Shown one piece after another: positions 37,901 to 49,000 of a stretch of 64,000 nt of DNA. The notes beneath the pieces are model-generated. The model had not been told where the DNA came from. It saw only the letters and a list, made by a program, of their open reading frames with translations, and did no database searches. A program made the position numbers and the translations under genes. This stretch comes from Anaspis maculata (Eukaryota; Arthropoda; Insecta; Coleoptera; Scraptiidae): the NCBI GenBank assembly GCA_949128115.1, contig OX421961.1, forward strand, positions 119,973,050 to 120,037,049, given 5' to 3'. How positions within the stretch are numbered: the stretch's first letter is position 1; each line of letters begins with the position of its first letter.

Positions 37901-40900
37901 GAATAACTTTTTTTTTATGAACTGTAGAAACCAAAGCCATCTTATATCCTAGACAGACTGCACGTTAATGATCATTACACTTAATGACTCGCTTAATGAT
38001 CACTAACGTTAAACGACGATTGCGAGTTTGGGGGTGACACACGACACACTTGTACAAATCATAATAAGCCGATGAGCTTGCGCCGTAGCGCGTAAATAAA
38101 CGTGGCGATCAATTTTCCCCTAAAATGTCAATGTCAAATTGTCGAATGGTCCTTGGGCTATTACTGCCCCTATCATCTATAATTATAATTCATATTCATT
38201 AATTTCATATTTTTGGTGAGGTGTGAGGTGGTATTTAGCTTAGATTCCATTTAATCAAGAAGACAATAATTATTTTATCAATGCTTACAATGTTCACACC
38301 ACACCATACTGTCTTTATTTGTTGCCAAAATATACCGGGTGGCCCACCGAAAACGAAACAAAGTTTTGGACCCTTGACCTCATTTGTTTAAACTGCTCGT
38401 CAAAAGTTGAGCATAGAGCAAAATTTGCTCTTATTTCAAGCATGGATATCTTGGGGAAAAAATATCCGATTTGAAAGAAGTTTATGGTGGCTGGTAGAGC
38501 TTTTCTTCAGCTGCAAGACGCTTTGTCGACTTACGGCACCATTGACTTTGTCCATGATATACGGAATGTCAAAGGCAGGAGTGTCAAGAGTGTTAATTTT
38601 TGAAGTCGTGGAACTTTTTTAGGAAAAATTCCGGATTTTTTGTCTCTTGAGTTTTAGAAAGCGGATATCAATATCTCGTAACGGTTTTCAACTTTTGATC
38701 GTATTTTGTTTTTTCAAAGAGTTCTTGATTTTTTTGTGAAATTTAGATTTTTTTATGCAGAATTTGCTAGAGCTGTGGCTTTTTCTTGAAAATTCACAGA
38801 AACGTACACAATTGCTCGATGAATTATACCATGGGAAAATTTGACCTCATGGGCCCCCAGAAGAGGTTATCCTCTGGGCCTCTTCAGGGAAGATGACCAA
38901 TGAAGCATGCTGCGACATCACATTGACACTTATTGAACCCAGCATGAATAAAAATGCAAGACTTGTAACCATACGTTGCATCAAAATTACCATGGTAACC
39001 AATTAGTCCCATCATGGGTGATTTTGTTACTGGCCAAGTCAATGGAAATTTCCAGAAGTGATATCTCCTAGACAAGTAGAGATAGAGCCATAATTCTTTT
39101 TTTGATTCCAATCGGACACATTATCGACTATTCGAGTATGATGTGTAATTTTTTCACGTTTATACTTTTTCAGTAGAGGGGGGTAACTGTGACGTTTGTC
39201 ATGTCAAAACTTTTTTTTTGTACTTATCATCATTGAAATGTCAGCATGAATGTAATCTACCACTTAACATCAGTAGTGAAAACAAAAGACTAACAAAGGT
39301 TTTCTCAGGAAATCTGGACTTTGAGGAAGAAAAACACCGAACGCAAACTTAAAATTGATCAGCTGGAAATGACAGTATATATTTATGTCGACATTTCAAT
39401 GATAACAAGTATAAGAAAAAAGTTCCAACATGACAAACGTCAAAATTACCCCCTACCACTGAAAAAGTATGAACGTGAAAAATTTGCACATCATGCTTGA
39501 ATGACCAATAATGTGTCCGATTAAAATCAAAAAAAGAATTATGGTTCTATCTCTACTCGTCTAGGAGATATCACTTCTGGAAATTTCCAGTGACTTGGGC
39601 AGTAACAAAATCACCCATGATGGGACTAATTGGTAACCATAGTAATTTTGATGCAACGTATGGTTACAAGTCTTGCATTTTCATTTATGCGGGGTTCAAT
39701 AAGTGTCAAAGTGATGTCGCAGCATGCTTCATTGGGCAGCTCCCCTGAAGAGGTCCAGAGGATAACCTCTTCTGGAAGCCCATGAGGTAAAATTTTCTCA
39801 TGGTATGATCCATTTAGCAATTCTGTACGTTTCTGTGGATTTTCAAGAAAAAGCAACAGCCCTAGCAAATTCTGCATCAAAAAATCCAAGTTTCACAAAA
39901 AAATCAAGAACTCTTTGAAGAGACAAAATACGATCAAAAGTCAAAAACCGTTTCGAGATATTGATATCCGCTTTCTAAAACTCAAGAGAGAAAAAATCGG
40001 GAATTTTTTCTAAAAAAGTTCCACGACTTCAAAAATTAACACTTTTGACACTCTTTCCTTTGGCATCCTGTATATGGTGGACAAAGTCAATGGTGACGTA
40101 GGTCGACATAGCGTCTTATAGCTGAAGAGAAGCTCTACCAGGCACCATAATTTTTTTTCAAATCGGATATCTTTTCCCTAAGAAATCCTTGCTTGAAATC
40201 GGAGCAAATTTTGGTCTATGCTTAACTTTTGACGAGCAGTTTATATACTGTAATATGTTTACTGAACGGACATAAGCCCCGTCATGGGTTGATCCGAAAA
40301 CACTGAAATTAGCATTATCTTGAAAAATTTGCATCGAGTCAAAAAAAATTAACACCGCTATAAAGACAATTGAATCAGCTTTGAAATGATGTATCATTCA
40401 ACATTTTCAAAGAGGCTGCCACCCTGACTACGGGGGTGAAACTTCGACGGTTAAATTAATAGCAGTTGAACGTCCCCCTTGAAAACAAAGTTGACCTGTC
40501 CGGGCTTATTTTGAAAGAATAAGAGCGAATGCCCGAAAATCGCTCTGTTTCGTTTTCGATGGGCCACCCTGTATGTTGAATTTGTATTGAGTCGAAAGAA
40601 ATGGAGGAAAAGAATAAGAGACCGATGATTTAGTCAATAACCTGATCAAAATCGCATAGTCTAAGTAGTCTAACAAAGTTCAAATTTCGCGCGGCCCTGG
40701 TTTATGTGCGCGGCTAGCAAGTGGCAAGGCAACTGACAGATGCATGTTACAGTTCATTATGTTCGTATCTATCGTGTGGTCATTCTACCGTTTTTGCAAT
40801 TTTTCAACTGCTTTTGCGATTGGTATGGAATAAGAATAAGTATTTATGAAAATAAACATTCATATAGGTACCTACCTATCTCACGGATACTTAGGGAAAA

Positions 40901-43900
40901 ACCTATTCCCTCATCAATAGATTCGACATTGCTAAAAATATAGTGCCGCCAACAGATATCCAGCTACAAGTTCGCAATGTTCGTATCATCCAACTTTCGC
41001 AAACAGGCGGTCATTTCTTATATAAAGCGATAAATTTTCAAAATTTTTCGTATATGGTCTCTCATCCGAGTTCTGGACCCGCACAGCGTTGCTGCAGTCG
41101 AGATACCATAGGTTTCTTGCTACTAGTCGGAAAAGTATTGTGGTACCACAGGGTTGATAGTTTCAAACCAAAGCCACCTGACTACTGAATGTAAAACAAT
41201 ACAGGTGCTAACGTGACATGGGACCCCCCAAGTAAACACAACTTCCCCTTTGAGAAATTTTGAAAAATCAAAAACTAATTCTTGATAATTCTTTAGTAGG
41301 TTTTGAATATGTTCAACACAATTTCCTATATCTCCTAGGTCATGATGTGCAGGATGTTCAAAAAATAATTTCAATTTTTGGGACACCTCTGTATTCAGTT
41401 ATTTTAGTCAAAGCCGTTTTCATGCTAAACAAATTGTCTATACTTTTCTCAAGCCAACTCGATAAAAAACCCGTTGGGGAAAGCAAGTATAAAAAAATAA
41501 TCAGGGATGCTTTTTGCACTTTGACGCATTTATGAAGGCTATAGAACAACAAAATACTGGTAATAGTGTAAGAAACATGTCACACTTTTGAAATTAGACT
41601 TATACTCACAGCCATTTGACCAAAATAATACTTGAGAAACAGTAGAAAAAAAAATTTGGCAAAGTTTTTGATGAAAAATCTTGTAGGTCATCAAATTTTG
41701 TGATCAGCATAGAAAAACCGTAACAGGAACGAATTTCCTTTGGAGTAATTCCACCGGACCAATTTTCCGGAAATAACTTCCCCTGGAAACAGTAAAAACA
41801 CAACATCGAATTGTCTTCTTCATTTCAGATCACCAGATAAAAGGAGTTGCTTTGACTCAAGAAGAAGGAGGAAACTTGAGTTTCAAGACTCGCCTGCTCC
41901 TGTCCTACCACCGATTTTTGATTCGAAAACAACTTGGGCACTGAAAAGCTATACAGGATGTTTCGAGGGATGTTCGCAAACTTGGGGTAGAAAATTGAAC
42001 CGCAGTTAGAGAAATGCTTCAGAAGTATCAGAAAAATGTTGAAACAAATTTGGGGTTCTTATTTTTGAAAATATGGAGGGTCAAAAGGTGGTCCTTCGCC
42101 CCTTTTATTTTCGTTATCTTGAAAGATTTTAGTAAACTCTTCTTAACAGACCAAAAAGCAATGTTTTTGAACCTATGAATGTGTTTTGTAATTTCATTTA
42201 CTATACAGGGTGTTTCAGGGATGATAGCAAAAACTTTTACTGTGTGTAGATCTCTTCAAAATATGACGAAAACCTATATACCATTTTGTAAAGTTCGACC
42301 TAATGACGGAGATACAGCCCTCCAAAGTTCACTTTTTTCGGATTTCAAAAATTTGTAACTCAGGAACGTTTCGACAAATTTAGCTTCAATTTAGCATAAG
42401 CTGGTTTGTCATAATTATCTATCAATCTGCCAAATTTGGAAAGAATCCAATCAGTGGCGTAGAAGTTATGAGGGGTCACCTCAAGTCGACTTTTCTACGG
42501 ATGCTTCTAAATTATTGACCCTCATAACTCCTACACCACTGGTTGTATTCTTTCCTTTGGCAGGTTGATAGATAATAATGCCAAACCAGCTTTTGCTGAA
42601 TTAAACCTAATTTGTCGAGACGTTCCTGAGTTACAAATTTTTGAAATCTGAAAAAAGTGAACTTTGAAGGGCTGTATCTTCGTCATTAGGCCGAACTTTG
42701 CAAAATGGTATATAGGTTTTCGTCATATTTTGACGAGATCTACCCACAGTTGAATTTTTTTTGCTATCATCCCTGAAACACCCTGTGTACAGGGTGAGTC
42801 GTAAATTCTGAAAATCCAGTTTTTTTCAAAAATGCATGCAGACAATCTGATATAAGAACTATTTGTGTTATTTGTTGCTCTACATCAGTTTTGAAACCTC
42901 TAGAACCTCTCACGGTCATTTTCGAGGAAAAATATTTTTTAGGATCTTCGAGTCACCCTGTATACCAAATGAAATTACAAAACACATTCAAAGGTTGAAA
43001 AAATTTGCTTCTTGGTCTGATGAAGAGAGTTCACTAAAATCTTTCAAAATAACGAAAATAGAGGGGGTCGAAGGACCGACCACCTTTTGACCCTTCATAT
43101 TTCCGGAAATGAAAGTCAAAAATTTTGTTCAACATTTTTCTGAAACTTTTGGAGCATTTTCCGCATTGCAGTTCAATTTTCTACCCCAAGTTGGCAAGCA
43201 GCCTGTATATGCATGGACCTCGTTAGGTACGCCTGAAGGGCGGTAACCTCCGGTCCTCCTACCGATTTTTGATTCGATAACAACTTGGACACGAAACTGC
43301 GATTCGGTGAATTTATTTTAAAGGGAATTCATTCCGGTCGAACTAATTCTAGAAAAAATTCTCCCAGGAGAAACTATTTTCGAGGGAAGTTAATTCTGGT
43401 GGAATTGATTCTGGAGAGTTTTCCAAGGGAAATTAGTTCCTGTTTCTAAAACAAACAAAAAACGGCATAGACTACAATAGTTGAACACTGGTGTCGCGAA
43501 AATTTGTATATGATGTATGACACGTTATGAGACAGAAAATTGACAAACATTGTGATGAACATAATCCAAAAACTACGGGAAAAAATTATCAAGAATTAGT
43601 TTTTGATTTTTGAAAAAGTGGGAGTCCATCAGTGTCGCGTGAACATACTGTACATGATTGAAATCAATATTTTTTCATTTTGTTTTGCATCAAAGAATCT
43701 AATAAAATATAGGTGTTCTATCTCATGATCTATTCTACTCTACACTACATACAGTAGAACTAAAAAAATGGAAAGAACCGATTTGAGAGGAAATGTTTTT
43801 ATTTTCCATAATATCTCAAAAGAGAATCTCCTAGAGGAGCGTGAATTTTATCGTGGCCTCATTTAGGTATCTGCATTATATTGCACTCAAGTACCTTGCC

Positions 43901-44062
43901 TGTCTAGTATCTACGTACTACATTTTCATGTTTTTAACGATTTTTTTTAATTTTCAGATTTACTCATAGATATTAGTGATGTGCTGCAAATATGCTGTTA
44001 CCAGCTGGGCAGAACTTACTTGAAGCTGTCACAAGCCCTGTGCGTGAACATGCCAGCTGCCG
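31693..44062 (+). CDS. Brf1: BRF1, TFIIIB subunit (partial: first three coding exons)
   Basis: Exons 31693-31906, 31964-32188 and 43958-44062 join in phase (1, 1, 1) into 181 codons. BRF1 is the TFIIB-related subunit of TFIIIB, which places RNA polymerase III on tRNA and other genes in the nucleus. The N-terminus holds a zinc ribbon with Cys7, Cys10, Cys26 and Cys29 (CPDC..CTEC), then IVSEVLYEE and the Ser/Gly linker GKSSAIGTFVPSD, as in BRF1 more than in TFIIB. The first cyclin fold follows: HQLQLNQHCIDTACNFFKLA, NMTKGRRNSLVHAACVYLTC, and in exon 3 LLIDISDVLQICCYQLGRTY ending ALCVNMPAA. The second cyclin fold and the BRF1-specific C-terminus are missing here. The exon 3 donor is a good GGTAAG. 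Intron 2 is 11.8 kb and filled with foldback elements. A BTB gene lies downstream on the opposite strand. Confidence 0.9.
31964..32188 (+). CDS. Brf1: BRF1 exon 2 (cyclin fold, first part)
   Basis: The acceptor TTCGTTGTAG ends at 31963 and the donor GTAGGT starts at 32189. The exon encodes FGMGSGNDSREMTIRKARNA, then the helices around HQLQLNQHCIDTA and SLVHAACVYLTCRTERTE. Confidence 0.9.
32285..32426. mobile_element. 140 bp MITE in BRF1 intron 2
   Basis: GGGACCTGTTTCATAA at the left pairs with TTATGAAACGGGCCC at the right, with further pairing of ACAAGTGTGT and ACACACTTGT. Confidence 0.7.
32805..33240. repeat. Diverged ACAGGGTG-type fragments
   Basis: Starts with ACAGGGTGATTC at 32809 and has CCAGGGTGATTC at 33062. 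The stretch around 32938-33000 (AAAGTTGGTCCTTCG.., AAAAGATTTTAGTAAACT) matches 42075-42140, so it derives from the same family as 41951-43209. A part near 33160-33240 resembles 41200-41280 and, reversed, 43790-43870. Complete ends are not resolved. Confidence 0.5.
33278..33694. mobile_element. Foldback MITE, GATTGCAC ends
   Basis: GATTGCACAAAGGTGGTATC followed by AAATTTTAGTTCGGTAC is mirrored at 33655-33693 by GTACCGAACTAAAATTT, GATACCACG and GTGCAATCG. The central 300 bp is not paired over its full length. Confidence 0.75.
33778..36625. mobile_element. 2.85 kb element with minisatellite terminal inverted repeats
   Basis: The left end (33778-33860) carries five copies of GGACAATTCTTCGC and the right end (36482-36625) about nine reverse-complement copies (GCGAAGAATTGTCC). 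The outermost bases TGGTG and CACCA are mirrored and flanked by a 7 bp direct repeat TATTTTA (33771-33777 and 36626-36632). Minisatellite inverted repeats are the hallmark of foldback elements. The 2.6 kb interior has no convincing gene and is itself a tandem repeat. Confidence 0.8.
33862..36460. repeat. Degenerate tandem and higher-order repeat inside the foldback element
   Basis: Dozens of ACACAAGGGGGCTC and AGGGCTCCAAA motifs. A larger unit starting near ACTCACAGGAGCT recurs at about 34995, 35389, 35784 and 36180, a spacing of 389-396 bp. Earlier units (33900-34740) are more diverged. Open frames over this region reflect the repeat. Confidence 0.8.
36673..37751. mobile_element. Foldback element, TACAGGGTGGTCC ends, about 1.08 kb
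   Basis: ATACAGGGTGGTCCAGG is mirrored by CCTGGACCACCCTGTAT. The arms pair over about 0.45 kb; CAATAATTCACCATTCGATG near 36710 matches CATCGAATGGTGAATTATTG near 37706. The central part contains paired GTGGCGTAGAT and ATCTACGCCAC blocks. Confidence 0.88.
38332..40574. mobile_element. 2.24 kb foldback element, the longest palindrome in the window
   Basis: ATACCGGGTGGCCCACCGAA at the left is mirrored by TTCGATGGGCCACCCTGTAT at the right. The arms stay paired nearly to a centre around 39330; for example GTCCCATCATGGGTGATTTTG at 39006 corresponds to its reverse complement at 39610. Mirrored minus ORFs at 38884-39111 and 39626-39889 are arm sequence. Confidence 0.88.
42203..42788. mobile_element. 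Nested foldback element, ACAGGGTGTTTCAGGGATG ends
   Basis: ACAGGGTGTTTCAGGGATGA is mirrored by TCATCCCTGAAACACCCTGT. Arms of nearly 290 bp pair through GAGATACAGCCCTCCAAAGT and ACTTTGAAGGGCTGTATCTT. It is related to the deleted copy at 62574-62810. Confidence 0.85.
42787..42964. mobile_element. Small ACAGGGTGAGTC element, adjacent to the previous one
   Basis: TACAGGGTGAGTC at 42788 mirrors GAGTCACCCTGTA ending at 42962. It abuts, or shares its terminal bases with, the element to its left. Confidence 0.65.
43958..44062 (+). CDS. Brf1: BRF1 exon 3
   Basis: The acceptor AATTTTCAG ends at 43957 and the donor GTAAGT starts at 44063. With the C from exon 2 the frame reads HLLIDISDVLQICCYQLGRT then YLKLSQALCVNMPAA, the expected continuation of the BRF1 cyclin fold after CRTERTE. 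105 bp, phase 1 to phase 1. Confidence 0.9.
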
Positions 44063-45532
44063 GTAAGTTCAACTTTAAATTTCTCTTATAACTACTATAC
44101 TTTCACTATTATTCTTATGAAAAGAGAAATACCGAAAACCTTTGGTATACTGGTGAAATATATAAAACAAATGGATATCAAACCGTCCTGCTTCTGACCC
44201 TGATATCTATACAATCAATTATAATAGGCTCACCATTCCCAGGTATTTACAATGCAGCCTCTTATTCATTGTGAAAATGTCTGTAGGTTTCATGAAGAAA
44301 GTCTTTGCAAGAATTCCATGAAATCGGTGTTTTTTCGGTTTTCAAGTACAAATAGGTACACGTTCCCTAATTATAATACTCAAAAGAGGTAGCTATCTGT
44401 CCCTGGTACACCTGCAACTGACAAAACATCATTTTCCATTGGGCGGTAATGTTTGCACTAATTGAATTGATTATACATCTGCCCCTAGGTCCATCAGAGA
44501 TAATGAGGTGACAACCGGAAGTCTAGTTATAACCAATATCTTCTCTGCAGAAATTTACATTGAATTTGGCTCTATTGGTATAGTTTGAATCTAGAAACTT
44601 GGAAGTCCAATTGTGGGCATTAAGCAACACACTGCTAATTCATAACGGCTATAATGAAACAAAATCTGAACTACCAAGATATATATTTTATCAAATCAAT
44701 TTTCGTATATCACATAAGTAGTAACAAATGGCATGGCAATTATATTTTCGCAAGCAGACAATTTTTGCTGTCATTTGCATGTCAAAATTGCTATGCTAAG
44801 AGCTACTGTCAAAGGATCATCCATATAACAAAACGATAAATAATTATAATATCTTTACGACGTAATAATGAGAAAGCCTACAAGCTAAGTTACGTTTTTA
44901 TTTAAATTTTTCTTTTACTTCACTAAATATTCGTCGAACCCTGTCTGGTTAATACGTGGACTGAATAATTCAAATTTGCTTATTACAAACTACCTTTCTA
45001 ACATTATAGGTACAGGATGTTTCATTTTATAGCAATAATGATTGTACTGAAACTAAACAAAAAAAGAAACAAATCTTTGACTAGGAATCATCAATAGGAA
45101 GGCTATTGCTTTGACTCGCTTTCGCTTGATTTTTTTGTGTGTGAAACATCCCAGATATACAATGATCTAAAGTTTTGTTTTTTATATTATGTATATCACT
45201 TGTAAGACATTTCGAAAAATATCTCTAAAATTGGTTATTATAAGCTTTGTTACAGTGTGCGATATTCAACTGTAATATATATTTTTAAAACATATTTACA
45301 CATTTTTCTTGATGATTTTTTTTTTCTTGAACACAACATTTGTTTGGAGATATCCAGTTTTTAAGACAACAAAAAGAAGTAGTGATTGGAAAACACCTTA
45401 ATAAATAAATAGTCCCGCATGATTCACAGCACTTTAAACAAACAAAATGCGAACATTTTGACCAGCATCGAAAGAAAATTGAAGTGATGCGGCGGTAGTG
45501 GTTGCGGCTGTTGCTCCCTGCCGATGGTTTTT
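44063..45532. other. BRF1 intron and 3' UTR side of the BTB gene
   Basis: No further BRF1 exon is seen. The right part is likely the minus-strand 3' UTR of the BTB gene: TTTATT (AATAAA on the minus strand) occurs near 44897 and again near 45400. Nothing else could be supported. Confidence 0.45.
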
Positions 45533-46000
45533 CTAGTGCTCTTCGTAAGAGGGTCCGTAAAATATAAGTTCAGGAATCTGACCGCCTTGCACTCCCGTTC
45601 CGTTTGTGCTTTCGCTGGAGCACTGGAACTGAAATGTCACTTGGCCGACGGTCACCTCGCTCATGCCCTCCTGGCCGAAGTAGCTCAGCTCGCCGCCGTC
45701 CAGGATGGCCGAGGCGGTGTAGAACGATTCCGGTTCGATCTGTATCGGATTGTCAAAGTACACGTGGAAAGTGTTGGAGGAACCGTCCGAGAAGAACTGC
45801 GTTTCGTTTTCCGCCAGGATCCTGCCCAGGCGCTTCAGTTCGATCTTGACCGAGTAATCGGCCGCTCCGTTGGACGAGCCGTACAGCCCGAAGCCGACGA
45901 TGAAGATCCTTTTGTCGACCGAGAACTGGATGCTGTCACAGCGGCCCCTGTACCGCCACTGGTTCGACCGATAGGCGCACGACTGGAACCTGTGGCATAC
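45533..46000 (-). CDS. BTBD6: BTBD6 exon 5 (PHR domain)
   Basis: The acceptor is TCTCTTAAAG just before 46000 (minus strand), and the stop is at 45533-45535 after FYGPSYEEH. The exon encodes the whole PHR beta-sandwich, beginning [20 protein letters not shown], in one 468 bp block. Confidence 0.93.
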   Translation of the reverse strand, partial: VCHRFQSCAYRSNQWRYRGRCDSIQFSVDKRIFIVGFGLYGSSNGAADYSVKIELKRLGRILAENETQFFSDGSSNTFHVYFDNPIQIEPESFYTASAILDGGELSYFGQEGMSEVTVGQVTFQFQCSSESTNGTGVQGGQIPELIFYGPSYEEH

Positions 46001-49000
46001 CTTTAAGAGAAAAGAAACGTTTCGTTTGCAACGATCACGATACTTTTTGCCGAAGTGAAACTTCGCGAATACGGTCGACAGAATTACCGTCAGGTATTCA
46101 TGCACTCGTACCCGAGAAGTTTCACTCTTGTTGAGAAGCGCGACTCAGGCGCGGTGATAGTCAAGCTGTCTGTTTTTCGACAAGTTGTACCTGAGATTTG
46201 AGGCCTGCCCTGGGCCTGATGGGGTACTGCAGGCTGGGCTTGTTGTTGGCGGTGAAGTGAAAAAATATGTCGATGGTTTCTTGTTGCGTGAGGATGCCCG
46301 TTTGGGCGGCGCCGTTGGCGAACTCGTCCAAGGTCATCGTCGGTATCCGGATGAGGTAGAGAGCGTTGCCCAGTACTGCCCGTTTGTTTTCGCTCGACGG
46401 GTCGATTTCGCGTCTTTGACACTCCGCTCCGGCCCAGTTCAGAGCCGCCTCGAGCAGATTCATTTCTTTGCAGTTGAGGGTTTCACGGCCGAGCACCGAT
46501 TCCAGCGTCGACATGTCGATGTCCACGAAACCGTCCGATTTCAGTGCCATTTCCGCCTGAAAAAATGCGTTCAAATTAGTTTTGTACAACAGGGCATTTA
46601 ATAGGCAGAGGATCGTCAGGGACGTCACCAAGGTGACTGGGTAGGCCCTTCGGGCAGCATTCGAGCAAAATCTACCGCGTATAAGCAATGGGCTGCAAAT
46701 GCCGGTCTCTCATTGGCTCTTGCAAATTGCGGGAATATTTTGTACCCGCATTGCTACTTGCAAGTAAACTTTGTCACTTACGTCTACGGCGCGGGGTTTC
46801 TCCTTGAAGTCAGGCCGATGTAACACGTACCTAATTATCTTTGTAAAAAGATTCTGTCTTCGGGTGAAGAAAAATATTGCGTAGACCTTCGGTGCGGCGG
46901 CACCTGACGACGGGCTACCAGGCTTACAATCAAAACTAAAAGGGAAAAAAGTCCTGGCTGGGTCTGATTTCGGCCTGCCGTTTCCAGTTTCTGGCAGCAT
47001 TCCATTATGCTACCACATTATGCACAATGCTAGTTGAACGTCTGCGACAGCAACATTAATGTGAAACCGGATTTTGTGGCTTAGTGCTTAAACGTGGTAG
47101 GTTTTGTTTTGTGTAAGTGTCTCTGGGCAGGTTGTCGAAATGTGACTTTCATCCAAAGACTTTCCTTCTTGTACTTATAAACTCAAAAACAACAAAAAAA
47201 AAACAGAGTGTAAGATTTTGGTGTAGTTCATGAGATGTGGTCGTTTTCCGTGTGAAGTCACATAATGGTCGGTCTCTTGTTACAAAAAAAAAAGGCTGAT
47301 GAACCTGGGTCTAATCATTTCTTATATAGGAAACGCTGGAAGTCAAGATGGGCAGTAGAGCCAGCGAAAGTAAAATGAGCATATTATATATATGAATGGT
47401 CATAAGTGATAGTGTCTCCCCATTTAACTGTTGACAAATTCTGTTGCGTGACGGTAGTGAAGGTTGAAAATCAAATACTTGTGGAAAGTGAAAATTATCG
47501 CGTATCGGGATCAGTTGAGGAATTCATTGTATAGCTGAAGTAGATACCCTCGCTCCACGTATATAAAACGCTGTATGTACCACGGGCATATAGCATAGGA
47601 TTATACCTTTGATACAGCAGCAAAAAAAAAGCGATGCATATAATTAGTTGGGACTCGATCAACTATGCCAAAAGTAACTGTCAAAACCTTGCCTTTCCAG
47701 TCTATCAATCTATTTTGCAAACAAACGAATTTATTGATGCGTAAATGAGTAAAATTTGTGAGGCATATAATCCATAGGGGGTTTAATTAAGGACGCCTAG
47801 GATAAACCTCTGTAGGACCTTGCTGAACGTTATCAAATTTAGTTTATTTTACTAGGGAGACCATACATATTCTGGTTTGTGGGCGAGGAAAAGTGAAGCC
47901 GTGTGATCTGAAGGGGAGTATTTTTTTTGTCAAGGTCGATTATTTATGTAGCAATTTAATTTGGTTTAGTATGTTTTCCGCTAAAGTGTAAAATGTTGTC
48001 TAGAATAATTGAGAAATAATACCAACTTACCTGCACTGATAATGCATCGCATCAATTCCACAGTGAATGCTTTTTGCTAATTATTTGAATATTTTTGAAG
48101 TTACTTGGAACAACTTCTGGGTAGACGAACATAAACGACTAACCGCCCTTCTGTGTTACTTTTCTGATAGTTCGCATATAAAAATCGATAGAGATTTAGT
48201 TGTTCTTGGTTTTTCTTCAATATCGAATGCTATAAATAGTGAAACTGGAAATGTTCATTGAAAATGATCCTAAATTTACAAATAACTTTACTTCCGCACT
48301 AGTATAAAATCTAGCATTTCAAATCTTCGGGCTGTCAGTCGTGCTACTTCAAGATAAGTTATCTTGTCACTCAATTTGGTCCATTGCTATGTTTTTACTA
48401 CTTTACGCCGCCTTACTAGCTGAGAAAAAGGATTAGCAGAGTCAAATCAAAATGTGAGTTGCCAAGTGAGTAGGCATTTTCTCGGTGTTTTTATGAGTGC
48501 CTTGAGTTAAATCTAAAGACTCTGGTGTAAAGTTTTGCGTAGTTGAACGCAAGTTTTGCAAAGAGGGGATTTCTGAGAGGGCAGAGGTGGTAAAGAACTT
48601 GAAAATGAATGACCTCAATGCTTGTATAATCCATATATTAACAACATACAATAGTACATACATTAATATTACACACATTATTCGCCAAGAAAAATGAGCA
48701 CAGAACTCAAAAAAGTGAACAACATCAATATGCTGTAAATATGTGGATTCACACAACATTTTTTTAAAACTAAAAGCGCAAAAATTGGCAAAAAAACTGA
48801 TCTCTTACAAAGCTCTGGTCTTGTTTAATTTTAAAACCATATAAACACTTAAGCTTAGACTTAAGATATGTTGCGGGAATGTGTTTGTGTGTTGTTGTTA
48901 TTGTTGTTGGTGTATCAAAAAAGTTTGAGCATGTCCCTACACAAAGTTAATCACAATTTAGATAAATTTCGACTAGATTTTATAATAGCAATAATAATAG

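Larger units (their letters stand above)
41951..43209. mobile_element. Outer foldback element with two others nested inside
   Basis: The left arm (ATACAGGATGTTTCGAG.., ACTTGGGGTAGAAAATTGAA, GGTCAAAAGGTGGTCCTTCG) is mirrored in order at 43035-43209. The interior holds the complete elements 42203-42788 and 42787-42964. Outside, a direct repeat CCGATTTTTGATTCGA at about 41914 and 43262, followed by AACAACTTGG, flanks the whole block. Confidence 0.8.

Noticed and set aside
45524..46006. 160-codon plus-strand ORF
   Set aside because: Antisense shadow of the PHR exon of BTBD6.
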